64,000 nucleotides of DNA, taken from NCBI GenBank assembly GCA_964445695.1, contig CAYULF010000007.1, positions 62,001 through 126,000 of the forward strand, written 5' to 3'. Below are positions 45,743 through 54,380 of this stretch, one piece after another. Source of the DNA: JAUIKM01 sp964445695 (lineage in GTDB: Bacteria > Bacteroidota > Ignavibacteria > Kapaibacteriales > UBA7675). The notes beneath the pieces are model-generated. The model was not told the DNA's origin, searched no databases, and saw only the letters and a list, made by a program, of their open reading frames with translations. Positions within the stretch are counted from its first letter, which is position 1. The number at the start of each line of letters is the position of its first letter. A program made the translations under genes and the position numbers.

Positions 45743-47143
45743 TCAGAGGATGTATTTGCTCAGATCCTGATTCTCCGCAATCGACTGCAGGCGTTCGGTC
45801 ACCATCGCCTCGTCGACTTCGATTTTGTCCTCCGTCATGACTTCCGGCGTATCAAACAGGACGTCTTCAAGCAGGGTCGTCAAAATCGTGTGCAGGCGTC
45901 GCGCCCCGATGTTAACAACTTCGCGATTGACGTGCGCGGCAGTGCGCGCGATGGCGCGGATTGCGTCCTCCGTGAATTCCAGCTCGACGCCTTCCGAGCT
46001 CAGCATGGCCTGATACTGTTTAATCAGCGCATTGCGCGGCACCGTCAGGATTTTGTAGAAATCCTCTTCGGTCAGGCTGCTGAGTTCAACGCGAATCGGG
46101 AAACGCCCCTGCAACTCGGGAATCAGGTCCGACGGTTTGGCGACGTGAAAAGCACCCGAGGCGATAAACAGAATGTGATCGGTTTTCACCAGGCCGTACT
46201 TGGTTGAAATCGTGCTGCCCTCGACGATCGGCAGCAGGTCGCGTTGCACGCCCTGACGCGAGACGTCGGGTCCGCTGCCGCCGCGTGCCGAGACCGGCGC
46301 TGCGACCTTATCGATTTCATCGATAAACACGATACCGCTGTTTTCCACGCGCCTGACCGCTTCCTTGACGACGGCATCCATGTCGATCAACTTTTCGGCT
46401 TCCTCCTCGGCCAGAATATTCTTGGCCTCGGAGATTTTGACTTTGCGCTTTTTGTTTTTCTTGGGGAACATGTTCCCGAACATGTCCTGCAGGTTGATGC
46501 CCATTTCTTCCAGGCCGGCGGGTCCGAAGACCTGCATGGACGGATTGTGTTCGACGGCGACATCCAGTTCGATCATCCGGTCGTCCAGCTCGCCTTTTTC
46601 CAATTGTTCGCGAAAGCGTTCGCGCGTGGCGGCATTCTCCTCGACGACATTTTCCTCGTCGGAGAATCCGACGCCGGGCGTGCGCCGTTTGATCGGCGGA
46701 ATCAGGATGTCGAGGATGCGAGCTTCAGCGGCCTGTTGCGCTTTTTCACGCACTTCTTCGGTCTTTTCTGCGCGCACGAGGTTGACGGCCAGTTCGGCCA
46801 GATCGCGGATCATGGACTCGACGTCGCGCCCGACGTAACCGACCTCGGTGTACTTGGTGGCTTCGACCTTGATAAAGGGCGCATTGGCCAGTTTGGCCAG
46901 ACGGCGTGCAATTTCGGTTTTCCCGACGCCTGTCGGGCCGATCATGATAATGTTGTTCGGCACGATTTCATCGCGCATATCGGTGGTCACCTGCTGGCGA
47001 CGCCAACGGTTGCGCAGGGCGATGGCCACGGAGCGCTTGGCCGAGTCCTGACCAATGATGTACTTGTCCAGGGCGCGAACAATCTGTCCGGGCGTCAGTT
47101 GGTCCGCCGCAGCGGTCGATTGCACCAGTGCTGTTTCTGTCAT
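45743..47143 (-). CDS. hslU: HslU ATPase subunit of the HslVU protease
   Basis: The protein has 466 residues, AAA+ family. N-terminal TPGQIVRALDKYIIGQDSAK, Walker A GPTGVGKTE (69-77), EVGYVGRDVESMIRDL pore-loop segment, intermediate I domain (~120-260, with a Lys-rich stretch), Walker B IVFIDEIDK, and the conserved C-terminal end LSKYIL that activates HslV. It unfolds substrates and feeds them to HslV. It lies 68 bp downstream of hslV. Confidence 0.97.
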   Translation of the reverse strand: MTETALVQSTAAADQLTPGQIVRALDKYIIGQDSAKRSVAIALRNRWRRQQVTTDMRDEIVPNNIIMIGPTGVGKTEIARRLAKLANAPFIKVEATKYTEVGYVGRDVESMIRDLAELAVNLVRAEKTEEVREKAQQAAEARILDILIPPIKRRTPGVGFSDEENVVEENAATRERFREQLEKGELDDRMIELDVAVEHNPSMQVFGPAGLEEMGINLQDMFGNMFPKKNKKRKVKISEAKNILAEEEAEKLIDMDAVVKEAVRRVENSGIVFIDEIDKVAAPVSARGGSGPDVSRQGVQRDLLPIVEGSTISTKYGLVKTDHILFIASGAFHVAKPSDLIPELQGRFPIRVELSSLTEEDFYKILTVPRNALIKQYQAMLSSEGVELEFTEDAIRAIARTAAHVNREVVNIGARRLHTILTTLLEDVLFDTPEVMTEDKIEVDEAMVTERLQSIAENQDLSKYIL

Positions 47144-47211
47144 AATGATGTATCTCGATACTGAATTTTCTCTGGGAATTTAATGAAGACCGGCGGCCGG
47201 CCGGCCGGGAT

Positions 47212-47781
47212 TTACACTTCCTCGACCGTAATCGAGCGGTTTGTGTAAATACAGATATCGGCGGCGATTTCGAGCGATTTGCGCACGATCTCGACGGCGG
47301 AGAGCTCGGTGTTTTCCGCCAGCGCACGCGCCGCGGCCAGGGCATAACTTCCACCGGAGCCGATTGCCACGATGTTGTCGTCGGTTTCAACCACATCGCC
47401 GTTGCCGGAGATGACGAAGGCCTGTTCGGAATTCATGGCGATCATCATCGCTTCCAGGCGGCGCAGGTAGCGGTCCGTACGCCAGTCCTTGACGAGTTCA
47501 ATGGCTGAGCGCTGCAGCCCGCCGCTGTAGGACTCGAGTTTTTCTTCAAATCGTTCCAACAGGGTAAATGCGTCGGCGGTGGCGCCGGCAAAACCGACCA
47601 TCACTTTGCCGTTGTAGAGTCGGCGAAGCTTTTTGGTCGTTTGTTTCATAATGGTGTTACCGGTCGTAATCTGTCCGTCCGCGCCGATGGCGGCCTTGCC
47701 GTTGCGAATCACGCCGACGACGGTCGTCGAACGCGTGCGCGGGCGGCGCTCATCTTCCCTGTTGTCCAAAGTCCAGTCCAT
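47212..47781 (-). CDS. hslV: HslV peptidase subunit
   Basis: The protein has 189 residues from the ATG at 47781. The proteasome-type N-terminal threonine is expected at the start of TTVVGVIRNGKAAIGADGQI (Thr19), with VMVGFAGATADAFTL and AIGSGGSYALAAARAL matching HslV. The 18 residues before Thr19 (rich in Arg, Asp and Glu) must be removed to free the nucleophile; HslV proteins usually carry only a few. A GTG at 47814, overlapping the upstream stop (GTGA), would lengthen the propeptide by 11 more residues. Partner of hslU next door. Confidence 0.95.
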   Translation of the reverse strand: MDWTLDNREDERRPRTRSTTVVGVIRNGKAAIGADGQITTGNTIMKQTTKKLRRLYNGKVMVGFAGATADAFTLLERFEEKLESYSGGLQRSAIELVKDWRTDRYLRRLEAMMIAMNSEQAFVISGNGDVVETDDNIVAIGSGGSYALAAARALAENTELSAVEIVRKSLEIAADICIYTNRSITVEEV

Positions 47782-47810
47782 ACTATCCAATTCCTGCTCA
47801 GAATGTGCTT

Positions 47811-48215
47811 TCACGTTTGCGAGTTATCCGAATCAACGATCCGATCGAATTGCTGGGCGCGTTTCCAGGCGCGCTGCACGGGTCGAACGAGTATGAGTCC
47901 AAACAGAGTCGCTATGCTCAGCATGGCGCTCCACAGGAACAACTCGCCGGATCCGTCCGCATGCGCCATCCAGCCGCGTACGCCGCTGACGGCGCAATTG
48001 GCGATCGTCAGCAGCAGCAGACCAAATGTTACTCCCGCAGAAGAGCCGGCGGCATTGCGCAGAGCCGTTCCCATGACAAGGAGAATCAGCCCCAATCCAA
48101 GCGTAATGTAGACGGCGCGCGTGGCGTCGTCGCCCTGGGCAAAATAGCCGAAAGCTCCGGTGATGAGCACAAACAGACCGTACAGTGTCAGCAGCCTACT
48201 CGCGCGAACATTCAC
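47811..48215 (-). CDS. Small four-helix membrane protein
   Basis: The protein has 134 residues with about four hydrophobic helices (LLTLYGLFVLITGAFGYF; YITLGLGLILLVMGTAL; VTFGLLLLTIANCAV; LWSAMLSIATLFGLILV) and a charged C-terminal tail. No recognised family. It is directly upstream of hslV on the same strand. Its stop overlaps a possible GTG start of hslV, so it is probably in the hslVU operon. Confidence 0.65.
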   Translation of the reverse strand: MNVRASRLLTLYGLFVLITGAFGYFAQGDDATRAVYITLGLGLILLVMGTALRNAAGSSAGVTFGLLLLTIANCAVSGVRGWMAHADGSGELFLWSAMLSIATLFGLILVRPVQRAWKRAQQFDRIVDSDNSQT

Positions 48216-48377
48216 GCCAATTTCTCCGCGTCGGATTCACATCGTTGATTTCAGGATAGCGTCAGACGGTCGTGCCGCCCTAAAATTACACGCTGTTGCA
48301 AACGTCGTGACGCCTTTTAACGGCCTTCCTGTTTGTCGGCCGGAGAGGCATTCCCAACACTTGAGCGGATTCAGCGC

Positions 48378-49703
48378 ATGCACAACAAACAACAGACAGA
48401 TTCTGCGGACGAAATCAGGCGGGTTTCCGTTATAACCCTCGGATGCAGCAAGAATGTTGTCGATTCTGAAACGCTCATGGGCGGCATCAAACACCACCAG
48501 ATTGAACTGGTCGACGACGTGGAGAATGCCGACGCCCTGATTATCAATACCTGCGGTTTTATCGACAAAGCCAAGGAAGAAAGCATCAACGCAATTCTGG
48601 ATGCGGGCAAACTGCGCACGGAAGGCAAGATCAAAAAGCTGATTGTGGCGGGCTGCCTGTCCGATCGCTACGGCGGCGAACTGAAGGCCGACATTCCTGA
48701 GATCGACCACGTCTTCGGCACCATGGCCTTCGGCGAAATCATCAAGACGCTGCGCCCCAGCCTGAAATACGAGTTGCTGGGCGAGCGCGTGCTGACGACT
48801 CCGAGCCACTACGCCTACCTGAAAATCTCCGAAGGCTGCGACAATCCCTGTTCTTTCTGCGCCATTCCGCTGATGCGCGGCGGACACAAATCGCGCCCGG
48901 CGGATGAAATCGTGCGTGAAGTTCGTTACCTGGTGTCGCAGGGCGTCAAGGAAATTGTCGTCGTCGCGCAGGACCTGACCTACTACGGCCTGGATCTTGA
49001 CGGACAGCGCAGCCTGGCCGACCTGCTCAAACGCATGAGCGACGTGGACGGCGTGGAGTGGATCCGCCTGATGTACGCCTATCCGAGCAAGTTTCCGCGA
49101 GACATTCTCCCGGTAATCGCCGAGCGCAGCAATATTTGCAACTACCTGGACATGCCGTTGCAACACATTTCCACCGACGTGCTGAAATCGATGCGCCGCG
49201 GCATCACGCGCAATACAACGGAACGCGTGATCGCCGAAATCCGCGACGCCGTGCCCGACATCGCACTCCGCACGACGCTCATCTGCGGCTACCCCGCCGA
49301 AAAGCAGGAACATTTTGAAGAGCTGTGCGAGTGGGTCGCCCAGACGCGCTTTGATCGTCTCGGAGTATTCGAATACTCGCAGGAAGACAACACGGTCGCC
49401 CACATTCTCGGCGATCCGGTCCCGGACGAAGAGAAACAACGACGATGCGCAGCGGTCATGGACATCCAGCGCGAAATCTCAATGGAAAAGAACGATCTGC
49501 TCGTCGGCAAACAGGTCAAGGTCCTGATCGACGAACCGCTGGACGTGGAATATCGCGGACGCACGGAATACGACGCACCCGAGGTCGACAACGAGGTTTT
49601 TGTGCGATCGGAACGCAAGCTCAATCCCGGCGATTTTGTCATAGCGGAAATAGATGACGCCGCCGAATACGACCTGTTTGCGCACGTCGTCGGCGACGGC
49701 TGA
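48378..49703 (+). CDS. rimO: Ribosomal protein S12 methylthiotransferase
   Basis: The protein has 441 residues from the ATG at 48378. It is a radical-SAM methylthiotransferase: N-terminal cluster ligands Cys23, Cys59 and Cys93 (TLGCSKN, NTCGFID, AGCLSDR), the radical SAM motif Cys154/Cys158/Cys161 (EGCDNPCSFCAIP), and a C-terminal TRAM domain (~375-441). SRNVVD-type wording in the N-domain (SKNVVDSETLMG) and YPSKFPRDIL favour RimO over MiaB. It adds a methylthio group to the conserved Asp of ribosomal protein S12. An in-frame TTG at 48333 is less likely as start. Confidence 0.95.
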   Translation: MHNKQQTDSADEIRRVSVITLGCSKNVVDSETLMGGIKHHQIELVDDVENADALIINTCGFIDKAKEESINAILDAGKLRTEGKIKKLIVAGCLSDRYGGELKADIPEIDHVFGTMAFGEIIKTLRPSLKYELLGERVLTTPSHYAYLKISEGCDNPCSFCAIPLMRGGHKSRPADEIVREVRYLVSQGVKEIVVVAQDLTYYGLDLDGQRSLADLLKRMSDVDGVEWIRLMYAYPSKFPRDILPVIAERSNICNYLDMPLQHISTDVLKSMRRGITRNTTERVIAEIRDAVPDIALRTTLICGYPAEKQEHFEELCEWVAQTRFDRLGVFEYSQEDNTVAHILGDPVPDEEKQRRCAAVMDIQREISMEKNDLLVGKQVKVLIDEPLDVEYRGRTEYDAPEVDNEVFVRSERKLNPGDFVIAEIDDAAEYDLFAHVVGDG

Positions 49704-49765
49704 AAAGGCGGCTTTTTTTGATGATAAACCACAACATTGACCAAAATCAATCGATTATACCACAG

Positions 49766-51109
49766 ATGAAAAACGCGCGGCGGACATATCGGAGATTCAC
49801 ACTGGTCTGGCTGCTGGTTCTGCTGCACGTCCTGTCCGCCGAGGGGCATGCGCAATCCAGCGAAACACTCGACCAACGCCAGGGATTTCTGCTCGACGTC
49901 ATTTCACTGCGCGGCGACAGCGCCGAAGCGCATCGGGTGGACGTGTACGTTGTTGTTCCATACCAATCGCTGCAATTCGAAAAGCAGGAATCATCGTTCC
50001 GCTCCAACTTTACGGTACGCATTTCCGTGCGCGACAAATCAGGCGAGCGCCTCCGGACGGAATCCGTCAGTCGCGTGATAGACGTGACGGAGTACACTTC
50101 CACCCAGGGCATCAACGCCGAATTCGACTACATACAGAAAGTCTACTCACTGCCGCCCGGCGACTACGAGGTGGAAGTACTCGTTCGCGATGTACTGGCG
50201 CAGCGCGAGCTTTCGCGCAGGCGCCGCGTCTCGGTGATAGACTACCGCTCGTATCCCTTTTCCATTTCAGGCATACTGCTGGCAAGCGCCATTGCGCAGC
50301 AGCAGGGACGCTACACGGTGACGCCGCACATCACGGACGACGTGACCTCGATGCTCAGCGACGGTTTTTTCGCCTTTTTTGAGTCCTACAACAACTCCCC
50401 GCTGATCAGCGCCTTCGATGCCACCTGGCAGATACTCGACAGCGACGGCGACATCATTGCAGGCGGCGAGCGCATGCGCCAGGTGTGCGAACAGAACCGC
50501 CAGCAGCACTTTGTGAAAGTCAATCTTCCGGCTGATATCAGCCCCGGCAATTTTGTCCTGAAACTTCTCGCGCTGCGCATCGACGCGGGCGAAGAGCTAC
50601 AAACCAGCGACATATTGGCGGTCAGCGAGCACTCGCTGCGCATAGAGATGAATTCACAGTTCGGGCCAATCGGCGATGAAGCGCTCTGGACGGCCATCCG
50701 GCAGCTTCGCTACGTGGCGACACAGGAGGAACTGAACTTCATTGAGTCCGGCGCCGACACCGAGACCAGACGCGAGCGATTTTTCGACTTCTGGCGCAAG
50801 ATCGATCCGACGCAGGGCACCCTGCGCAACGAAGCTTATGATGAATTTTATGCGCGGATAGAATACGTCAACAAAAAATTCCGCTCTTATTCGGCCGGCT
50901 GGCTTACGGACATGGGGCGCGTTTTCATTATCTTCGGTCCGCCGCAGGATATTCAGCGCCAGGACTATCGCACGGACGGCCGCGTGGTGGAGCGCTGGAG
51001 TTACCCCAACAACCGCGAGTTCATCTTTGTGGATTATAAGGGTTTCGGCGACTTCCGACTGTCATCGCCGCTCAGCCCCAGCGACAAATACCGCTACGGC
51101 CGCAGTTAA
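49766..51109 (+). CDS. GWxTD-domain exported protein
   Basis: The protein has 447 residues from the ATG at 49766, which puts a signal peptide at the N-terminus (core LVWLLVLLHVL, cleavage near GHAQS); ATG 49721 would add 15 residues. The final ~100 residues carry the GWxTD domain: SYSAGWLTDMGRVFIIFGPP, QDIQRQDYRTDGR, then WSYPNNREFIFVDYKGFGDF. GWxTD proteins occur in several FCB-related phyla and their function is unknown. The remainder is beta-rich. It begins 62 bp after rimO, with a T7 stretch between. Confidence 0.85.
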   Translation: MKNARRTYRRFTLVWLLVLLHVLSAEGHAQSSETLDQRQGFLLDVISLRGDSAEAHRVDVYVVVPYQSLQFEKQESSFRSNFTVRISVRDKSGERLRTESVSRVIDVTEYTSTQGINAEFDYIQKVYSLPPGDYEVEVLVRDVLAQRELSRRRRVSVIDYRSYPFSISGILLASAIAQQQGRYTVTPHITDDVTSMLSDGFFAFFESYNNSPLISAFDATWQILDSDGDIIAGGERMRQVCEQNRQQHFVKVNLPADISPGNFVLKLLALRIDAGEELQTSDILAVSEHSLRIEMNSQFGPIGDEALWTAIRQLRYVATQEELNFIESGADTETRRERFFDFWRKIDPTQGTLRNEAYDEFYARIEYVNKKFRSYSAGWLTDMGRVFIIFGPPQDIQRQDYRTDGRVVERWSYPNNREFIFVDYKGFGDFRLSSPLSPSDKYRYGRS

Positions 51110-51509
51110 GGCGTCCGAAGCTTAATCACATCTTCAATTCAGCCCACTGCCACGGGCGGGACAACACCTGTCCACGAACCTGAAACTGCCTCTCAGCGGC
51201 CATATGCGCCGCATGCCGTTACTGCCCGGTAACACAGAGCTAAGCAAATTCTTCACCGACCGAATCGGATTGACTCGGACGGGCTTTACAGCTCAAATTG
51301 CATGGTTTCGTGCCGAATGTCCAGATTGGCATTCAAGATTTGATGTCAAATGGTCGATCCTTCAGATACACATCTGGTGGAGACCATGACTTCAACTTGC
51401 CGATGCACGTCCTGTTCCTTCGGCTGAAACATCGAGAACAATCAAAAATCCGCGGTCGCTGATGCCCGCGGCAGGTAGATCTCTACTGCAAATTGCTACA
51501 GGATTTTTT

Positions 51510-51527
51510 TACGTATTTCTACGTATT
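51510..51527 (+). repeat. Direct repeat of TACGTATT, one helical turn apart
   Basis: TACGTATT occurs at 51510-51517 and 51520-51527. The 10-bp period puts both copies on the same DNA face, ~80 bp upstream of the candidate promoter. A regulator binding site is a reasonable but unproven reading. Confidence 0.4.
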
Positions 51528-51575
51528 GCGCCTGTCGCAAGGAGTGTGCAATTTCGAGCATGGGGCGGTTCCGAA

Positions 51576-51635
51576 TTTTTTTTGAGATTTTTTTTCAACG
51601 CCTCTTGACACGAAGACAAAAATCTACTAATTTAG
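51576..51635 (+). promoter_or_regulatory. Candidate promoter of the peptide gene with phased T-tracts
   Basis: Two T8 tracts (51576-51583, 51588-51595; 12-bp phase) lie just upstream of TTGACA (51605-51610). A 17-bp spacer leads to TAATTTAG (51628-51635), one mismatch from the Bacteroidota -7 consensus TAnnTTTG. The leader RNA would be ~60 nt. Confidence 0.4.
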
Positions 51636-51699
51636 CATCAGTTAAAATGAAAATCAATAAGGCGCAAATATTTAACCTCAATTTTTTTGGAGCCCCAAC

Positions 51700-51867
51700 A
51701 TGCAGAATCTCGACATCCAAACCCTGACGCTTGACGAAATGACTCAAATCGACGCTGGTACCTCTTCCATCAGCTATGACATCAGCTTCGATGCTATCAG
51801 TGAGCCGGCTGTGGGTTCCGGTAATGCGGGTTACGCTCTCGAAACGATCTGGTCGTTCGAAGCCTGA
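51700..51867 (+). CDS. Double-glycine-type leader peptide precursor, cargo of the adjacent C39 exporter
   Basis: The protein has 55 residues. The leader is ~20 residues with the C39-type pattern LTLDEMTQIDAG: hydrophobic L9, L11, M14 and I17 before Ala19-Gly20, a variant of the usual Gly-Gly. Cleavage after Gly20 would release a 35-residue core starting TSSISYDISF and ending IWSFEA. The whole precursor has nine Asp/Glu and no Lys, Arg, His or Cys. The core is Ser/Ala/Gly-rich with alternating I24-Y26-I28-F30 spacing, as in a beta strand, and one Trp (W51). Its own terminator follows, then the C39 ABC transporter gene 170 bp on. No modifying enzyme (LanM, ATP-grasp, radical SAM, YcaO) is present nearby. 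A signalling or structural peptide fits better than a cationic bacteriocin. Confidence 0.8.
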   Translation: MQNLDIQTLTLDEMTQIDAGTSSISYDISFDAISEPAVGSGNAGYALETIWSFEA

Positions 51868-51899
51868 TTCAGATTCCACCCGACTACCTTCTACTTGAG

Positions 51900-51937
51900 A
51901 AGTCCGCGAGTAAAGTACTCGCGGACTTTTTTTGTTT
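51900..51937 (+). terminator. Strong terminator after the peptide gene
   Basis: A perfect 13-bp stem (51900-51912 with 51916-51928) with a 3-nt loop and a seven-T run (51927-51933) begins 32 bp after the stop. It should make the short peptide transcript far more abundant than any read-through into the transporter genes. Confidence 0.92.
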
Positions 51938-52037
51938 TGGCATGAAAATGGATAACATTCAGGCCTGAAACGGCGGACATCCAGAGTCTATCCGGTGGAA
52001 ACACCATGTTCGCCCCCGCACAACAACACACACAGGC

Positions 52038-54224
52038 ATGTTCAAATCCTACAAGGTTGTTCGACAACGCTCCCGGCGTGACTGCGGCGCCGCCTGTCTG
52101 GCAACGGTGGCCGACCACTTTGGTCTGTCGCTGCCGTTGGCGCGCATTCGCGAGTATGCCGCAACGGACAATCAGGGCACCACGATCTTCGGCATCGTGA
52201 CCGCCGCGGAGAAACTCGGGCTGAACGCCAAAGGAATACGCGCGGGCGACAACAAGCTGGATGAAGTGCCGACGCCCTTTATTGCGCGAATTGAGAAGGA
52301 AAACGTCGGACATCACTGGGTGGTGGTGTTCCGCCGCAAAGGCAAGCACGTCATAATAGGCGATCCTGAAACGGGCATGCAAAAGCTCAAAGTCCAGGAC
52401 TTCTTTGACCAGTGGACAAATATCGCCATTCTGCTGAGCCCCGGCGACGACTTCAAAAAGGGCGACCTCAAACAAAGCAACCTGCAGCGTTTCCTCGATC
52501 TGATCCAGCCACACCGGACGCTGGCCGTGGAAGCATTTGTGGCGGCCTTCCTCTATACCATTCTCGGGGTCGTCACCGCGTTTTACGTGGGTGTGTTGCT
52601 GGACGAAGTCTTCCCCAATCACGATGAGAAGTTGCTGCACGTGCTCTCGGCGGGCATGTTGCTGCTCGTGGTGTTTCGCGCGTTTTTTGGCTGGATGCGC
52701 CGTTTGCTGCTGCTCATGATAGCGCAAAAAGTCGATGCGCGATTGATTCTCGGTTACTACAAACACATCCTGCGACTGCCGCAGTCGTTTTTTGACGCGC
52801 GCCGCGTCGGCGAGATCATTTCACGCGTCAATGATGCCGTCAAGATTCGCAATGCCGTCGGCGGTACGACGCTGACTGTGTTGATTGACTCTCTTATGAT
52901 TGTCATTGCGTTTGCAGTCTTGTTGCTTTATTCCTGGAAACTTGCGCTGCTGGCGTCGGCGGTCCTCCCCGGTTTTATGCTGCTCTACCTGCTGCTGCGC
53001 AAGCCGATCCGGACAACACAACGGCAATTGATGGAGAGCGCGGCGGAACTGCAGGCGCAGTACACCTCCAGTATCAACGGCATCGACACAATCAAGGCCG
53101 TGACGGCGGAACGGGCGTCCAACCTGAAAACCGAGCTGATTTTTACGCGCATTCTGCGCCTGATGGAACGCGCCACCAAACAGAACATGGTCAACGGCAC
53201 CTTTGCGGAAACGCTGAGCGGACTGGCGATCATCGGTCTGTTCTGGTACGGCGGCACGCTGGTCTTTGCAGGCGACGTCACACTGGGCGAACTGGTGGCC
53301 TCATACACTCTCGTAGGTTATCTGACGGCGCCCCTGGCCAGGCTGATCAACGTGCACCAGTCGGTTCAGGACGCGCTGATCGCGGCGGACCGACTGTACG
53401 AAATTCTTGCGATTGAAACGGAAGACGCGGACAACGATCTCAAAATCGCGCTACAGCCCGAATCGGTCGAAGGAGGAATTGTTTTTGAGGGTTGCAACTT
53501 CCGCTACGGCGGCCGCGGGTGGTCGCTGCAGGACGTCAACCTCACAATTCCGGCAGGTAAAATTACTGCGATTGTCGGCGAGTCCGGCTCCGGCAAGACC
53601 ACGCTGTTGAAGTTGCTGCAAAAACTCTATACCGTGACCGAGGGCAAAATCCTGTTGGACGGCACGGATCTGCGCGACATCGACATGATTTCCTTGCGGC
53701 GCATTCTCGGCGTTGTGCCGCAGTCGATAGAGCTGTTCCACGGCAGCGTGATCGACAACGTTGCCTTCGGCGACTTCAATCCCGGCAAGGACAAGGTGAT
53801 CGACGTCTGCAAGCTGGTCGGGGCAGACAGTTTTATCAACAACCTGCCGTCGCGCTACAGCACGCTGCTGGGCGAGCACGGAGCGACAATCTCCGGTGGT
53901 CAGCGGCAGCGCGTCGCAATTGCGCGCGCTTTGTACAACGATCCAAAAATTCTGCTGCTGGACGAGGCAACCAGCAATCTGGACAGCGAAGCCGAAGCCG
54001 CCATCCAGAAACTGCTCAGCCTGCTCAAATACCAGCACATGACAATTGTAATGGTCGCGCATCGGCTTTCGACCGTCATGCGCGCCGATCAGATCGTCGT
54101 CATGGACAAGGGAACGATCGTCGAATCGGGAACACATCGCGAACTGATCGAACGCCGCGGCAAATACTTCCATTTGTGGAATCGTCAGTTGCCGCTCGAC
54201 GCGATCAACGACATGTTCTCGTAG
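52038..54224 (+). CDS. Peptidase C39-containing ABC transporter (PCAT)
   Basis: The protein has 728 residues. The N-terminal C39 peptidase has Gln10 (oxyanion), Cys16 (RRDCGAACLATV), His93 (GHHWVVVF) and Asp109 (IIGDPE), all intact, so it should cut leaders after a double-glycine-type site. Six transmembrane helices (about 160-445) follow, then an ATPase domain with Walker A GESGSGKTT (514-522), signature ISGGQRQRVAIARAL and Walker B ILLLDEATSNLD with the catalytic Glu. It would both mature and export the 55-residue precursor across the inner membrane. It is the first of two genes with the HlyD-type adaptor. Confidence 0.95.
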   Translation: MFKSYKVVRQRSRRDCGAACLATVADHFGLSLPLARIREYAATDNQGTTIFGIVTAAEKLGLNAKGIRAGDNKLDEVPTPFIARIEKENVGHHWVVVFRRKGKHVIIGDPETGMQKLKVQDFFDQWTNIAILLSPGDDFKKGDLKQSNLQRFLDLIQPHRTLAVEAFVAAFLYTILGVVTAFYVGVLLDEVFPNHDEKLLHVLSAGMLLLVVFRAFFGWMRRLLLLMIAQKVDARLILGYYKHILRLPQSFFDARRVGEIISRVNDAVKIRNAVGGTTLTVLIDSLMIVIAFAVLLLYSWKLALLASAVLPGFMLLYLLLRKPIRTTQRQLMESAAELQAQYTSSINGIDTIKAVTAERASNLKTELIFTRILRLMERATKQNMVNGTFAETLSGLAIIGLFWYGGTLVFAGDVTLGELVASYTLVGYLTAPLARLINVHQSVQDALIAADRLYEILAIETEDADNDLKIALQPESVEGGIVFEGCNFRYGGRGWSLQDVNLTIPAGKITAIVGESGSGKTTLLKLLQKLYTVTEGKILLDGTDLRDIDMISLRRILGVVPQSIELFHGSVIDNVAFGDFNPGKDKVIDVCKLVGADSFINNLPSRYSTLLGEHGATISGGQRQRVAIARALYNDPKILLLDEATSNLDSEAEAAIQKLLSLLKYQHMTIVMVAHRLSTVMRADQIVVMDKGTIVESGTHRELIERRGKYFHLWNRQLPLDAINDMFS

Positions 54225-54380
54225 CGGATTCGTGACGTTGCGCCGGCGCCGCACATCTCGCAACGGCGGCGAGTGCCGGCTATTGGCGATTTCTCGTATT
54301 TTCAGTTTTGCGCCGCCGCTTCGACGCGGCGGATCGACAACGGGCTTCCGGCATCCAACCCGGTGACAAACAAAAAAATC

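Larger units (their letters stand above)
51110..51699 (+). other. 590-bp leader region of the peptide gene
   Basis: No credible gene here. The first ~370 bp are featureless. The last ~220 bp are markedly A/T-rich and carry the structured elements listed separately: a TACGTATT direct repeat, two phased T8 tracts and a candidate promoter for the peptide gene at 51700. Confidence 0.6.

Noticed and set aside
51204..51389. 61-codon plus-strand frame in the leader of the peptide gene
   Set aside because: No leader motif, no ribosome site, composition unlike neighbours. It does not resemble a second precursor.
51700..51867. Lanthipeptide, sactipeptide or graspetide precursor
   Set aside because: No cysteine excludes the first two. 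No LanM, radical SAM, ATP-grasp or YcaO enzyme is present near the gene to support a modified product.
51595..51879. Minus-strand frame over the peptide gene
   Set aside because: It lies antisense to the leader-bearing peptide, crosses its promoter region, and has no recognisable features.
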